The translations under genes and the position numbers were made by a program. Of a stretch of DNA of 64,000 bases, positions 12,901 to 23,410 are shown one piece after another. Each line of letters starts with the position of its first letter. Positions within the stretch are counted from its first letter, which is position 1. Origin of the DNA: Trogon surrucura (taxonomy: Eukaryota; Chordata; Aves; Trogoniformes; Trogonidae); assembly GCA_020746105.1 (NCBI GenBank), contig CM036632.1:868001-932000 (forward strand), read 5' to 3'. Below the pieces are notes generated by a model, which was given only the letters and a program-made list of their open reading frames with translations, had not been told where the DNA came from and did not search any database.

Positions 12901-15900
12901 CCACGTGCAGATAAAAGTAAAATTTTATATGTAACATCATGCTTTTATTGTTTCAACGCACTAACAGTACGCTTCAAGAAATCTTCACGTTTGATCATCA
13001 AATACAAGCAACAAAATACTTTAAAAATGGTTTGAATGCTAACAGCAAAATGGTCTCAAAGGTCACTAAAGGAGAGTCTATTAATGCATGAGGTTCTTCC
13101 ATGACCTAGCTTAAGTTGCTTTTGCTTCTGTTGGGCCATAAAACCAATAGATCTTTGGAGAATAACAAACCACAGCAAGTGTCACCTGCATAAACCACAT
13201 TCTAAGTCTGATTAGCCTGCCCTGCAACAAAACAGGCACTTGGCTAACGCATGAAAATTTTGTGCCATTACTTTCATCACTGCTACCTAAAAACCGATCT
13301 CCCTGTGCTGCCGGTCAAGACAGAGGGAACACAGAAGAGAGCACAACATCTCTGCCTGTTTCTTGAAGTTTCATCCCCCAATAGCCACACTTCTCAGCTG
13401 CTCAGTGCCTTACACTGAGATGCAAACAAAAGGGGCAGTGCTAGAATTTGGATTGTAGACATCTGGGTTTTTTTCTGAGCTTGATTTCACAAGTGGGGCA
13501 CAACTGGCTCAAACTGAAGTGGCACCTCCCCTCTTCAGCTAATGATCTAGTCCGAATTAACCAGAGACAGGAATTCTTTCAATTAACTTTTTGCAGACTA
13601 GAGAGATTCAAACGAAAAAAAAAGCCTTTCAAAACCAGTGTGCCTGAAGGTATCCGTGCTTTCCCTTGGCTTACACCATGTTAGCCTTTTGAAGAGGAGG
13701 AAAGCCTTCCGAACCTTTACTTAAGGCCCTCATAAAAGCAACTACCTAAGACACTTTGAGTAAGCTTAAAATGCACACTTCTCTCCATGAGAATGGTTTT
13801 CATACTGTACTTAAACAGGATATGAGTAAATATTTTAAAGCACTACCAGCAATGATTCCCTGTAATCTGCCTACAGCTTTAAATATTTAAAACCCTAACC
13901 TTTGCAGACCAAATCAGAATAACGGTCTGAAAACCAAAGATGCAATGTATCTACTCAAGCTCTGTCAGGGTGGTTTTACCCAGTGACCACACAGAAAACA
14001 CGGGTATTTCACAATTTATGCTCCATTCTTCAGTATACTATTCCCACCTCCCTTAGACCAAAACACACCTACCAGAAGATATCATTTCAACAATGACATG
14101 AAAATTTCACTTCTATTTTCAAACAACAGAATACTGCTTCAGGAAACCAAGAAATCATTTAGTGGAACCTAATTCCTGATCCTCCCCCCAGGGAACTGAC
14201 AGCAAGATTCCTCTGGACTTCAAAGTAACTTTGAAAATGCAGGAGAAAGGACTACTAACGAAGCTTTTACGAAAGTCATATCTTGAAACCAACCCCTTGA
14301 GCTCTTCTCAGAAGAAAAATCTGACCCTTACACAGCCACCGGGTGAACGAAAGCCTGCACAGGGACTTGCTGATGGAGAAGGAGCTCAAGCTGTACTGAG
14401 GCCCAGAGGAACAACTGGGAGATCACGCCAGCTACGGTCTAGGAGCCCAAAGCAGTTGCTTCTACCTGCTGAACAGAGTCATACAGAGGATTCTTTCTGG
14501 TCCAGATCACAAACCACAGGGCTTTCAAACCACAGGACTGAGATTTCAGAGATAAACGATAAGCAACAGTGGCTCCACAAAAAGGCAGGAGTTCGCTACG
14601 CCTGTGCCAAACTGAGCACTGTGGTAGTTGTGCGGATTGCTACAAGCGGCAGCAATTCTCCCAGGAAGAGACTGCCTATATGAGAACAACCACCAATATA
14701 TTTACTCACAAACTATGCAAGCCTGCAGAGGTCAATCTGAACACACACAATGGGTATGTGACGCTAAAAGAGGAGTACGTCCTTTTAGTATTTTGTGACA
14801 ATTCATACTGACCATTAAAAGAGAAGCACTGACATCTGCCTTCTGAACGGATTATCCTTGCCTGTATATATACAAGAGATACACATATGTTTGTTTTCAA
14901 TACGCTCGGTAAGTACACAGCAAAGAGAGCTCCAGCCATCTAACAAGAGGCTGATATAAAAGTGACTTCACCTTAGAAGTTAATCAGTACACATTTAAAT
15001 GGATCAACTGAAGAGTGACAAAAGCTTGAAGTAAAGGCTTTGTTTGTGTAGGGCACTTATCACAGTGCATGTTGGTACTCGGTAGCTGAAGCATCCCGCT
15101 CCCTCGGTCACTGTCAGAGGACACTGCCAAGTTACTGCCGTGCAGGGACCTGATACCAGTTGGCTTTAGTACATTTATTTTTCCATCAACTCAATTCATT
15201 TTGGTGATTAAATTTAATTAAAGGTGAAGTCAAACAATGTAGACTAAAAAGTTAACTTTTCTGTCTTTTTAAATAGGAAAAGACTAAAGCTGGAGCGCTA
15301 TTCCTGAAGACCCTAGAAATTTTTGTTTGCTCAATTTGAATTTAACAGATGCCAGCTTAGTCTAACATCTCCCAGCAGGAACCTCTTCCCCACGGGCAGC
15401 AACACCCCTGAGCAGAGACTTGACAATGACCAGGACCATGAAGCAGCACCACCATGCCTCACCACCTGACTCCACAGCTGCAAAGCGAGCAGTGACACAA
15501 TGCTCAACTCTGCCCATTTGCCTAAGCAGAGCCCCTACAGAAAGGTTCAACAAAGCTGGAGGTAACAACATTGTTGATTCCTATTCCCTGGTGCACAAAG
15601 CTTGTTTTACTGCCAGTGATGGCCAGCAAGTGGCTACCAGGCTTTTCTTAATCTCACCCCTAATGGAAAAAATCAGGATTCAATTAACTCCAAAAGCTTG
15701 CAAAAGCCAAGGTTTTGGTGTTACATTAAAGTCAAGAACAGAAGAGGCATAACAGAAAGTTTTACACTACCAATTCTGCAAGAAAACAGTATGCCTGGAA
15801 GAGTCGCAGGAAAGAAGTATTTTAAGGAATGAATGGAGGCAGGCAAGTTAAACAATAGCTACTTTGACTGCTGCCTCATACGGACTTAGGAACCTTAAAT

Positions 15901-18900
15901 CAGCAACTGCATTAGTGTCCACAACCTTCTTCCCCCAGAAAAGCAGCTCAGATTATGCTCTCAAATTTGCACTGCCTTAACGCACAATTTAAAAAAATCC
16001 AACTTACAAATTCATCTATAATTCTGAAAATCTGCTAGTTTTACTAATTTGTGTCATATGTATGTGATAATCAAGTTACTAAAAAAAGTTGCTACTTAGA
16101 GGCCTGCTTTAATCCACCACTTTGAGTCTGACAGCACTGCAAAAGTACTTCTCTGAGCAGCATCTAAAGAAGTATTTTCACCCAGATAAAGTACAGAAGC
16201 TCGGTCAGAAATTATCAGAAGGGAAGTCTATCTGTGAAATGACAAAGAAAAGCCTTTATTAGGCTTTGATGTTTTGCTAAGCAGCTATTCTGCTACTGGG
16301 GGACGGATTTGCAGAGTAACAGATGAAAAGGACTACCAACGTGCCAGACTCTCTCCTAGAAAACAGGGTAACTCCCAACAATACACTTTCCCCCTAGCAT
16401 TTAAAGGCATGCTTTCTCATTATGCGACGTTTTTTAACCCTATTCTAATGAACACCACTTGCACGTTTTGTGACAAAACAACCATCTACGTAGCCAGCAT
16501 TGCCTCAAAACATCCTGATTAACAGACTGGACTACTATTTCTAGATTTTCAGCTTCGACCTAAATAGGTCTCCATGATCTCATCTACAACTGGTACATCC
16601 TAATTTCTTGAATGAGCTAGTTCAGTAGGCCAAATGGTTCACGGAACTTTCATTTGCATTATTATTATTATTATTATTACACAGTACTGTGCTCCAAAAG
16701 AGCACCTGTGCCGTTTCGAATGGATGAATCAGTAAAATGTAACATACTTCCAATCACTAATCTCATGATACAGACCATCGGATCCCTTCATGTCCTACTG
16801 GCACAGCTTGCCATTTCACTGTGGGACTAGGAAAGCAGAGCAACGCCTGGGACACCACGGTCATGACCCAAACTGCACCTGCCTGATGCACCTGGCCAAG
16901 GGACATGAACAGAGCCGAGAGCACACCCTGAGAGGTCCCAAACCTGCCGACACTCAGAGCAGCTGACTCCCAGACGGGCCGTGCACAGCTCCACTGAGCA
17001 CCAGGGGTTCTGAGCAGGTACATGGCATACCCGCAGCTCAACCACGGAGACAGGGAACTCCCTGCCCCTCCGGAAAAGCGCTACACAACAATGCAGTGTG
17101 GCACCCAAGAACTAACTGCACTCCGCGGTGCAGCCACAGTAATCTCTCACATCCCCGCTACAGCACAAAATGACAGTGGAGGGCAACGTTTAAAGTTGTT
17201 CAGATGTCGTCTCCAACAGGCGAAGCTTGCACAGTACTCAAGACATTCCGGCAGAGAGACAGACATCAGCTGTCAGGCCAAATGATTTCACTCGGTGTTA
17301 GCATCACACTGTGGCATCACTAAAACTGTCGAGTGCGTGCTGCAACACTCAGCTCAAGCCAGTTCTGAGTTAAAGAGACAGTTTTTACAAGACCAATACT
17401 CTTCCTTAAAACTACTCATCTACGACCAGTTTCGAGTCACAGGTTTTGTTCTGCCTGATAAGCAGAAGAGCACATTCTCCAAGTGTTTTGAGTCAAAATG
17501 TTACAAGGCATGAAAAAGCACTCGAGAAATCTCAGTTCTGGAGTTTCCTGTTCTTCCACAACATTGTGAGAATATTTATAAGAAGAGAGCGAATACTTGT
17601 AATAAAAGACAGGTTGAGAAATTGAGATCTAATTAAAAGGAGGCAAGTTTAAATGCACCATTCGTGAGCACAGGCTTTTGGAAGGGAATTCTGCCTTTAT
17701 AGAACATGTCTCTATAGTAAGCCTGAATAAGCACAATCCCCACGCCCTCTTTTTAAAACAGGTTGCAGCCATCCAACGTGCCTTCCCAGCATCTCAGAAA
17801 CAGCCCATCATACCTTTTTTCCCCACCTATATTTAAAACCGCATTTACTTTTAGTTTGTATTAGCACTGCTTCTATTAGCAGATTTCCATTATAAAAAGT
17901 AACAGTTACTGAACTTTACAAGGTTAAAGTACTCAGAAAAAAATGAACAAATAGGCCATCTTCACTCAAAGTTCACTTTGTTCTTCCAAGATTATTTTAA
18001 CATTTAGTCAGGACTCCCTGCACACTTATAAAAACCCAATACTTTGCCCACATGCAAGAATCCCAAACACTAGGCAGAATATTCTGGTCTAGTTTTTTTT
18101 CATTTATCTTCTGAAGGCAACTTTAAGGATTTACATTTGATTAATAAAAACGGGAATTCACAGTTATGCATATAAACCAAAAATCTATCATACATGTACA
18201 CTGCACTGAAATATATTCTCTAGCTTTGCTCTGAAAACCACTGGGGGATTTTTGTGTCTTCACATGGAAAACACCCTCATGAAAACTTCAATAAGCATCT
18301 GTGTCACTAATGCAGAATTTAAGGGTTTATGCTCGTTTTACAAAGGTCAAAGTGCAATACAAGGTACCTAGAGTAGAACTTTATCCCAGTTAAACAAGAA
18401 TGATGCTCTTCAAAGCATGAAAGATACTAGTTTTCTAACTTTACCTTAAACGTGATGTTAGACAGATACTTTTTAATTCAATGAATTCTGATTATGTACA
18501 AAAACAAAGTAACACACTTGGCAAAACTGTTATTTTGTATTTTAGAGTAACATTTTATGGGGTAACATATTCATGAGGATACTTTTTTCCTCTAAAAACT
18601 TTGTTTTCTATTTCTCATCTGCTACAACAGAATCCATGCATTTAGCCTATTTAAAAGTATTTTTTTCTTCTGGTAATAATAATTTGCCTCCGTCACAGTT
18701 TATTACCACACAACATTCTGGCTTTACTGCTCTATTTTACACAGAGGCAACTATTAGAGTAGCGACGTCAGCCAGCTGCCCATTCAGCCTGCTAGCATTT
18801 GTGAAGCTGAAAGCACTTTAGCAACTGAAGACAAAATTCAGAGATCCTTTGGCAGCAAAGCCCTAAAGCGCATTAAATGTTTTCAAAAGCTTCTGACAAC

Positions 18901-20414
18901 TTCATTCAACGCTACTAGAAAAATACAAAACTTCTGAAACTTATCCCTACCTATGCATGTCACGCAATCCAACAGCATCCCTAAGACCCCTAACATCGTG
19001 CTATTAAGCCTCTCCACATTCTCCTGAAAACAGTTTAAATGCCTGTAGCTAAACAGCAAGGTTAGGGTCAAAGTTACAGTTACCACAGCAAACTTAACGC
19101 TGTGCTTAGGTTCTAATACATGACACCAGAGAAAAAACCATCAGTACACATCTAAAAGAAAAGACAGTTGTAAGAGTGTCACAGAACCACAGGAGACAAA
19201 TAATGTTTAAGGAACTGAAACATTTTACAATTATTTTTATTTCTGAAAACACATCCCAAAATCTTTACTCACATTCAAAGTTATCAAGATGGCAGACTAC
19301 CAAACTGACAACACTAATACTGAATAATATGAAACCATTATCATCCGAGAATCAAGCTCCATTTATTAGATTTAGAAGAATTTCCGACTTCTCTAAGAAT
19401 ATTTCTTACATACATCGACCATAAATGTTCCGCCATAAAACTTCAGTTCCGCCCTGGTACGGTTAACACACCATACCAGGTCCCAAAAATGTGGTTAGAA
19501 ATGAATGATGAAATGCTGTTCAACAGCATCCAAATGACAATGTCTTTTCATGCAGAAATCACATTAGCAAGAGATTCCAAAGTATAATTTATATAGAGAA
19601 CACTCCCGTACAATATGTCTAAATTATAACTCGCAAATCTACTCTTAGTCCAAGATGTTGCCAGCAAGCAATCTGTGCAACATGCACAAAACCAGTTTTC
19701 CAATGAAAAGTCGTAAAAAAAGGTGAAGACAAAACTAAGTCATCAAAGACATTGTCTTCAAATTAGCAATCTGTTATTTCTATCGCTTCCAGCTTTCTCC
19801 ACCAGATTTCTCTGAAATCTGGCGAATTTGTTGTGATAAGATACCCTCCCACATTTCCTTATCATTTTACGCAGAATTATTCCAGGAAACCAAAACTTTT
19901 GTAAGCACTGCATGTCGCACATCAACCACGTACTCTTCCACGCCTAGCTCCGCGTCGACAGGGCGGCTCTGAAGGCAGTCGTCAGCACAGCAACTACAAA
20001 AGAACAGCCCTGCGAGGCCCCCGACACAAGCCGCAGCCACCGATCGCGCGAGGGCTTCCCACCCCGCCGGATCCCCGGCGCCGCTTGCCCTCCCGGTCCC
20101 CCCGCAGGCCGGCAGGACGCATGGGCCCAGGGCTGACTCACGCCCCGCGGGGCCGAGGCACAAAGAGCAGGCCGCGGCGCGGCGGTGTGCGCCGCCGCCG
20201 GGCGGGCGGGCGGGCTGGCGGTCCCCGCGGCCCCCAGCACACACGCACCTTCTTTGGTCTGGGCGTTGGTGATCTGGAGGTCGCAGTCGGCCGCCTTCAG
20301 CTTCTCGCGGCCCATGATCTGGCGCTTGAGGTCGCACAGGGAGATGTGGAGGCCGTCGAAGGTGACCGTATCATAGTTCAGCTTGGAGGAGAACTTGTAG
20401 TGGACGCACGACAT
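741..20414 (-). CDS. RBBP6: RBBP6, E3 ubiquitin-protein ligase (5' part, exons 1-8 of the coding region)
   Basis: This is the N-terminal 282 codons of RBBP6, spread over eight exons whose joined frame matches vertebrate RBBP6 almost residue for residue (recognised from memory, not by search). Domains in order are the ubiquitin-like DWNN domain (about residues 4-76), a linker, a CCHC zinc knuckle at 161-174 (CFRCGKPGHYIKNC) and the start of the RING finger at Cys259/Cys262. In the family this nuclear protein binds p53 and RB, promotes MDM2-dependent ubiquitination, ubiquitinates YBX1, and works with the mRNA 3'-end cleavage machinery through the DWNN domain. Exon lengths are 166, 100, 37, 45, 89, 97, 140 and 173 nt, and phases agree at every junction. 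The frame ends one base into codon 283 at the exon 8 donor; RING completion, proline-rich, RS and p53-binding regions lie left of base 1. No damage is seen. Confidence 0.97.
914..2672 (-). other. RBBP6 introns 7 and 6 (around exon 7)
   Basis: Intron 7 (914-1785, 872 bp) and intron 6 (1926-2672, 747 bp) flank exon 7. Apart from splice signals I see nothing distinctive; open frames on either strand here are short and unlike any protein I recognise. Confidence 0.8.
1786..1925 (-). CDS. RBBP6: RBBP6 coding exon 7
   Basis: The 140-nt exon encodes the segment from DKNFESVPRIKKSTGIPRSF to KYAIPTIDA, joining the zinc knuckle to the RING finger. Acceptor TCTTAACAG, donor GTAAGT. It leaves in phase 2, with GC of the Ala codon completed by exon 8. 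Confidence 0.96.
2673..2769 (-). CDS. RBBP6: RBBP6 coding exon 6 (CCHC zinc knuckle)
   Basis: The 97-nt exon encodes YMKKPLGPPPPSYT followed by the zinc knuckle CFRCGKPGHYIKNC (residues 161-174, Cys-X2-Cys-X4-His-X4-Cys) and PTNG. Acceptor CCTTTTAG, donor GTAAGA. CCHC knuckles of this kind bind single-stranded nucleic acid; in this family the domain lies between DWNN and RING. Confidence 0.97.
2888..2976 (-). CDS. RBBP6: RBBP6 coding exon 5
   Basis: The 89-nt exon encodes the linker TANLAEANASEEDKIKAMMT and QSGHEYDPI, with two bases of the following Asn. Acceptor TTGAACAG, donor GTAAGTG. It is separated from exon 6 by only 118 bp, the shortest intron in the window. Confidence 0.96.
4858..4900. 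repeat. TATAGA/TATA simple repeat
   Basis: About 43 bp of alternating TATAGATA and TATATATAGA units within RBBP6 intron 4. The purity suggests a length-variable microsatellite. Confidence 0.85.
5390..5403. repeat. TA dinucleotide repeat touching the exon 4 splice donor
   Basis: About seven TA units. On the minus strand the intron begins GTATATATATATAT, so the repeat starts within the donor sequence of exon 4. Confidence 0.85.
5405..5449 (-). CDS. RBBP6: RBBP6 coding exon 4 (45-nt exon)
   Basis: The 45-nt exon encodes exactly IDDSSASISLAQLTK, 15 codons in phase 0 on both sides, so its skipping would keep the frame. The acceptor is GAACAG. The donor is GTATAT and runs directly into a TA microsatellite, which makes it a weak and possibly length-variable donor. 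Confidence 0.95.
5450..9632 (-). other. RBBP6 intron 3, part beyond the short-isoform end
   Basis: Intron 3 spans 5450-10050. Its first part (9,633-10,050) serves as tail and 3' UTR of the short isoform. The remainder is AT-rich with further AATAAA motifs on the minus strand (for example near 8,337), which could give longer short-isoform transcripts. A GC-richer patch lies at about 7,480-7,830. No coding sequence is recognised. Confidence 0.65.
7480..7830. other. GC-richer patch in AT-rich intron, possibly an old repeat fragment
   Basis: About 350 bp of clearly higher GC than the surrounding intron, with open frames on both strands but no protein I recognise. The sharp change in composition suggests inserted sequence such as a decayed transposable element. 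No termini or target duplications are evident. Confidence 0.25.
9633..9638 (-). terminator. polyadenylation signal for the RBBP6 short isoform
   Basis: AATAAA on the minus strand (TTTATT on the plus strand), about 340 nt after the short-isoform stop codon. It is followed by a GT/T-rich stretch at about 9,595-9,625 of the kind that binds CstF. I saw no other canonical signal between the stop and this point. It would give a 3' UTR of roughly 360 nt, fitting a small transcript. Confidence 0.55.
9979..10050 (-). CDS. RBBP6: RBBP6 short (DWNN-only) isoform C-terminal tail by exon 3 read-through
   Basis: The sequence continuing past the exon 3 donor stays open for 23 codons and then meets TAA at 9979-9981. 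The tail begins VCKNTISHFFYTL, so the donor bases themselves encode Val-Cys. The human 118-residue RBBP6 isoform has, as I recall, the same 13 residues after residue 101 and then four different ones. Survival of an intronic peptide between bird and human is strong evidence that it is used. The predicted bird product is 124 residues: the DWNN domain plus a short tail, with no zinc knuckle or RING. In human, the short form is reported to compete with full-length RBBP6 in mRNA 3'-end processing; the same role here is inference. Confidence 0.82.
   Translation of the reverse strand, partial: VCKNTISHFFYTLHLILNHVAFY
10051..10087 (-). CDS. RBBP6: RBBP6 coding exon 3 (37-nt exon)
   Basis: A short 37-nt exon encodes SRTEPVSGTSKA after the split Ile codon. 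The acceptor is a TTCTTCTAG tract and the donor GTATGT. It brings the frame to exactly 101 codons. This is where long and short RBBP6 isoforms part: splicing at GTATGT continues to exon 4, while failure to splice reads into the intron. Skipping the exon alone would shift the frame. Confidence 0.94.
10088..12719 (-). other. RBBP6 intron 2
   Basis: 2,632 bp of AT-rich intron between exons 3 and 2, with a short A-rich run near 10,225-10,240. I see no repeat element, RNA gene or coding sequence. Confidence 0.75.
12720..12819 (-). CDS. RBBP6: RBBP6 coding exon 2 (end of DWNN domain)
   Basis: This 100-nt exon has a TTTCAG acceptor and a GTAAGT donor. It enters in phase 1 and completes codon 56 (Glu), then encodes the conserved segment with RRIPIGGVKATSKTYV, the C-terminal strand of the ubiquitin-like fold. 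It leaves with two bases of Ile89. Confidence 0.96.
12820..20248 (-). other. RBBP6 intron 1
   Basis: 7,429 bp, the largest RBBP6 intron here, between the exon 1 donor GTGCGT and the exon 2 acceptor TTTCAG. It contains an ATT repeat at 16,659-16,680 and GC-richer patches near 14,300-14,700 and 16,760-17,200 without recognisable content. The right end grades into the CpG island. No CR1 copy is recognised. Confidence 0.75.
16659..16680. repeat. ATT trinucleotide repeat
   Basis: About seven pure ATT units in RBBP6 intron 1, directly after an ATTTGCAT octamer at 16,652-16,659. Confidence 0.85.
20249..20414 (-). CDS. RBBP6: RBBP6 coding exon 1 (start of DWNN domain)
   Basis: The ATG at 20412-20414 opens MSCVHYKFSSKLNYDTVTFD, the invariant start of RBBP6. 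Context is CCGACCATGT, with the favourable A at -3. The exon encodes residues 1-55, the first beta strands and helix of the ubiquitin-like DWNN fold, and ends AAAGAAG before a GTGCGT donor. Residue 31 is Arg where the human protein, as I recall it, has Lys. The exon lies inside the CpG island, so the promoter is immediately to the right. Confidence 0.97.
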
Positions 20415-21018
20415 GGTCGGGGCCAGGCGGTGCCCGCCCCGGGACGGCGCCTACCGCGGCGGGTGGCTCCGCGGCCTCCGCGCTGGGTCGGGGCCCGCGG
20501 CAGCGCGGGGGGGGAAGGTCCCGCCGAGGGGAGCCGGGGCAAAACGGCGCGGGCTGAGCTCGAGCGGGCCGGCGGCGCTCAGAGGCCGCGGCGCTCCGCC
20601 ATGGCCAGGCCCCGCGGCCTCAGGCGGACTCTGCTGGCGGAGGCCTCAGGGCTCCATCGCGGCGGCGCTGCGAGGCCCCGGCCCCCGCCCCCGCAACGAC
20701 TGCGGCCCGCGGCCCCTCACAGCGATCGATTTCGGCGGCGGCGCCCTCCCGGCTCCTCCTCGCGGCGCGGGCGGACGACGGGGAGAGGCCCCCGCGGCCC
20801 CGGCTGGGTCTCCCGCTCCCTCTCGGGCCCGCGGCGCTCCCAGGCCCGACCGCCGGCTATGGCGACTGCGCCGCCCCCGCCTCAGCGCTCCGCCGAGGGG
20901 TTTCCCGGCCGCCAACCGCACGGGCCGCCGCCAGCGCCTCACCGCGCAGGCGCAACGGCACGGGCCGCGCCCACCCGCCTGGCCCCCCCCCCCCGCCTCC
21001 TCCGCGCGCGCGCGCCCC

Positions 21019-21060
21019 TCACGTGACCCAGCGCCATATGGCAACGGCCGGCGTCACGTG
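21019..21060. promoter_or_regulatory. cluster of three palindromic E-box-type hexamers
   Basis: TCACGTGAC at 21,019-21,027, GCCATATGGC at 21,033-21,042 and GTCACGTG at 21,053-21,060 lie within 42 bp. The CACGTG sites resemble USF/TFE3/TFEB-type sites; the first matches nine of ten bases of the CLEAR consensus. Their use in driving RBBP6 is inferred. Confidence 0.45.
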
Positions 21061-21189
21061 GGCGCGGCGGCCACGCCCCCTCCGCCCCAACGGCGGCCCC
21101 CCCGGGGGGGGGCGGGGTGCGCACGGTGGCGGCCGCAGCAGTGCCCGCGGTCCCTCCGGCAGCCCCCGGGCTGGGGTGGCTGTCCCAGA

Positions 21190-21860
21190 GCCTGGGGCCT
21201 GTCAGCACCCGGTGTCCTGTCACCACCCCGGGCTGTCACCCCTGCCTGTCCCCCCCAGGCCTGACACCACCCGGTGTCCTGTCACCCCCTCAGGTCTGTG
21301 ATTCCCCGGTATCCCCTGCCTGTCCCCCCCAGACCTGTCACCAGCCGGTGTCCTGTCACCCCCCCCAGGTCTGTGATTCCCCGGTATCCCCTCCTGTCAC
21401 CCCCAGGCCTGGCACCACCCGGTGTCCTGTCACCCCCCCCAGGTCTGTGACTCCCCGGTATCCCCACCTGTCACCCCCAGGCCTGTCACCACTCAGTGTC
21501 CTGTCACCCCCCCAGGTCTGTGATTCCCCGGTATCCCCTCCTGTCATCCCCAGGCCTGGCACCACCCGGTGTCCTGTCAACCCCCAGGTCTGTGATTCCC
21601 CGGTATCCCCTCCTGTCATCCCCAGGCTTGTCACCACCCGGTGTCCTGTGTCCCCCTCCAAGGTCTGTCCCCTCCTGTCACCACCTGGTGTCTCCTCCTG
21701 TCACCCTCAAGCCTGTCACCCCCCCAGGTCTGTGACTCCCTGGTATCCCCTCCTGTCACCCTCAAGCCTGTCACCCCCCAGTGCCTTCTCCTGTCACCCC
21801 CAAGCCTGTCACCCCCAGGTGTCCTGTCACCCCCCAGGCTGTGACCACCTGGTGTCCCCT
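21190..21860. repeat. minisatellite, 72-75 bp unit
   Basis: A tandem array next to the RBBP6 CpG island. The landmark GGTCTGTGA begins at 21,293, 21,368, 21,442 and 21,515 and 21,587, so the period is 75, 74, 73 and 72 bp; degenerate copies continue on both sides. Each unit contains GATTCCCCGGTATCCCC and a C tract of variable length before the landmark, which explains most of the period change. The minus strand, the RBBP6 sense strand, is very G-rich with runs suited to G-quadruplexes. Long frames through the array are repeat artefacts. Confidence 0.92.
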
Positions 21861-21869
21861 CCTGCCAGC

Positions 21870-23400
21870 AGCCAGCCAGGGCAGGCAGCCCGCGGGAGAA
21901 GCAGCAGGCTCTGCGTGACCAGCGAAGGGAGGGGGCTCCCTCCCGGCCTCCCACAAGCTCTGACCTCTCGCCTTGCACGTGGCAGGTGACAGCAGCATCT
22001 TCCCCCGGTTCCCGCGCTAGTGGCCGATGGCACTCCCAGGTCTGCGCCGAAGGGCCACACCAAAGCCGCGGTTCGGTGAAGCTGCCCCTGCCAGGACAGG
22101 GCCTGGGGACACTCGGGAATGGGGCACAGATGGCAAAAATGCCACAAGGAGATAATATTGTTCTGTCTTTGTGTCTCGAAATGTCCAAAAACCCCACAAA
22201 TATCTGAATTCACAACGCTACTGAGGTGCAGCTGAGCATCACCCGGTATCCCAGGCTTGTCTGGCGGGTAAAACAAACAAGAGGAGATTTCAAACAGACT
22301 AGATACACTCTCTTTCTCCAAGGGAAGAATAGTTAGTCTGGACTAGAAATGAGATAGAAATTAATTAGAACAGGGAACAGAACTTGACCAGGAATAAGGA
22401 AATTAAATGCTGTATGTAAAGAGCATGAGGATAGACAAATCATTATCATCTTCCAGTTCTCATTATGCAGGCAACGACTGCAACTTAAAACACCTGTTAA
22501 TGTTTTCTTATGCAGATTATTGCTTTTTAGTAAAGGAGCTATTTGTTATTTCCACATATCTATGGTGCAAATTTACGTTTTTTCCAGGCATCTAGGCGTT
22601 TTACAAGATCAAGTAATTTATACTGTGCACATTTCTGTATGAATCCTCATTATTCCTTTACCAGTTACTTACCTGCTAATATATAACAGAAAATGAAATT
22701 ACAGCAGTTAATATTAGTCACCTTCTTGTGGATTTCATATTTTTATTAATGTCACATTAAACCCATGGTTGCACCTCCAACCTATTTACTAAAACTTACA
22801 AAGTACAATCTTTGGCTTTAAAAATATTTATTTTTTTTAATCCTCTGGCTGCAAAGTCTTTACTGGGGAAACCTTTTAAACATCAGCTGGTACAGCGCAC
22901 TCTCAAACACGTCAATCCACAGACGAGTATGTTTTTAAAGGAGGAATAGTGAAGACTTGGAAAAAAAACACATAAAATTTCAGTCTAGGAGACTTCTAGT
23001 ATCCGAACCCTCAATTAACATTTAGGGATTTCCCCCACTCCAGGTGAAAAAGGATCTGCATGAACAAGGTATACAGGGTCTCCAGATGACATAGGGTCTG
23101 GTCTGCGATTTGTCTCTGTCGGGGGGGCAGCGGGTTGTCTTTGGTTTAGTTTTCAGTAATCAGAGAACCATGGCATACCCAGATGACCGCTTGTCAAACC
23201 ATCTTCCACGTAAGTACCAGGCCTGTGTCCCACCACACCAACCTGCTCGGGCGCAGCTGTCCTGCACCGATGAGACGCAGCTGACACCTCCTCTGGGTTT
23301 GGTCTGCTGGGGCAAACTCACCTCTTCAACGGGGTGCGGAGCAAACGCGTACCAGCAGAGCTCCGGCCGGGCCGGGTCAGCGCGTTACGTTGTGTAGTCC
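21870..23400. other. intergenic sequence, nothing recognised
   Basis: Falls from GC-rich flank of the minisatellite to AT-rich sequence by about 22,150. No gene, repeat or RNA is recognised before the CR1 copy that starts near 23,411. Confidence 0.6.
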
Positions 23401-23410
23401 CGGCCCTTTT

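Larger units (their letters stand above)
20020..21130. promoter_or_regulatory. RBBP6: CpG island and promoter region of RBBP6
   Basis: About 1.1 kb of very high GC and dense CpG around exon 1, against AT-rich introns to the left. It is TATA-less as far as I can see, typical of a housekeeping gene. Candidate sites include an NRF1-like CGCGCAGGCGCA at 20,943-20,954, CACGTG E-boxes at 21,020-21,025 and 21,055-21,060, and a GCGCCATAT YY1-like core near 21,031-21,039. The start of transcription cannot be fixed from sequence; it should lie to the right of 20,414. Long frames on both strands here are by-products of GC content. Confidence 0.85.

Noticed and set aside
14231-14683. Plus-strand 150-codon frame in RBBP6 intron 1
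   Set aside because: No domain or family resemblance, and no promoter or splice context; a chance frame in a GC-richer patch.
20085-21264. Plus-strand frames of 313 and 283 codons
   Set aside because: They lie antisense to RBBP6 exon 1 in the CpG island, are made of Arg, Pro, Gly and Ala runs, overlap each other in different frames and resemble no protein. GC content alone explains them.
21117-21989. Plus-strand 290-codon frame through the minisatellite
   Set aside because: It is a read-through of tandem repeats whose unit length is mostly not a multiple of three, so the repeats are read in different frames; no protein family matches.
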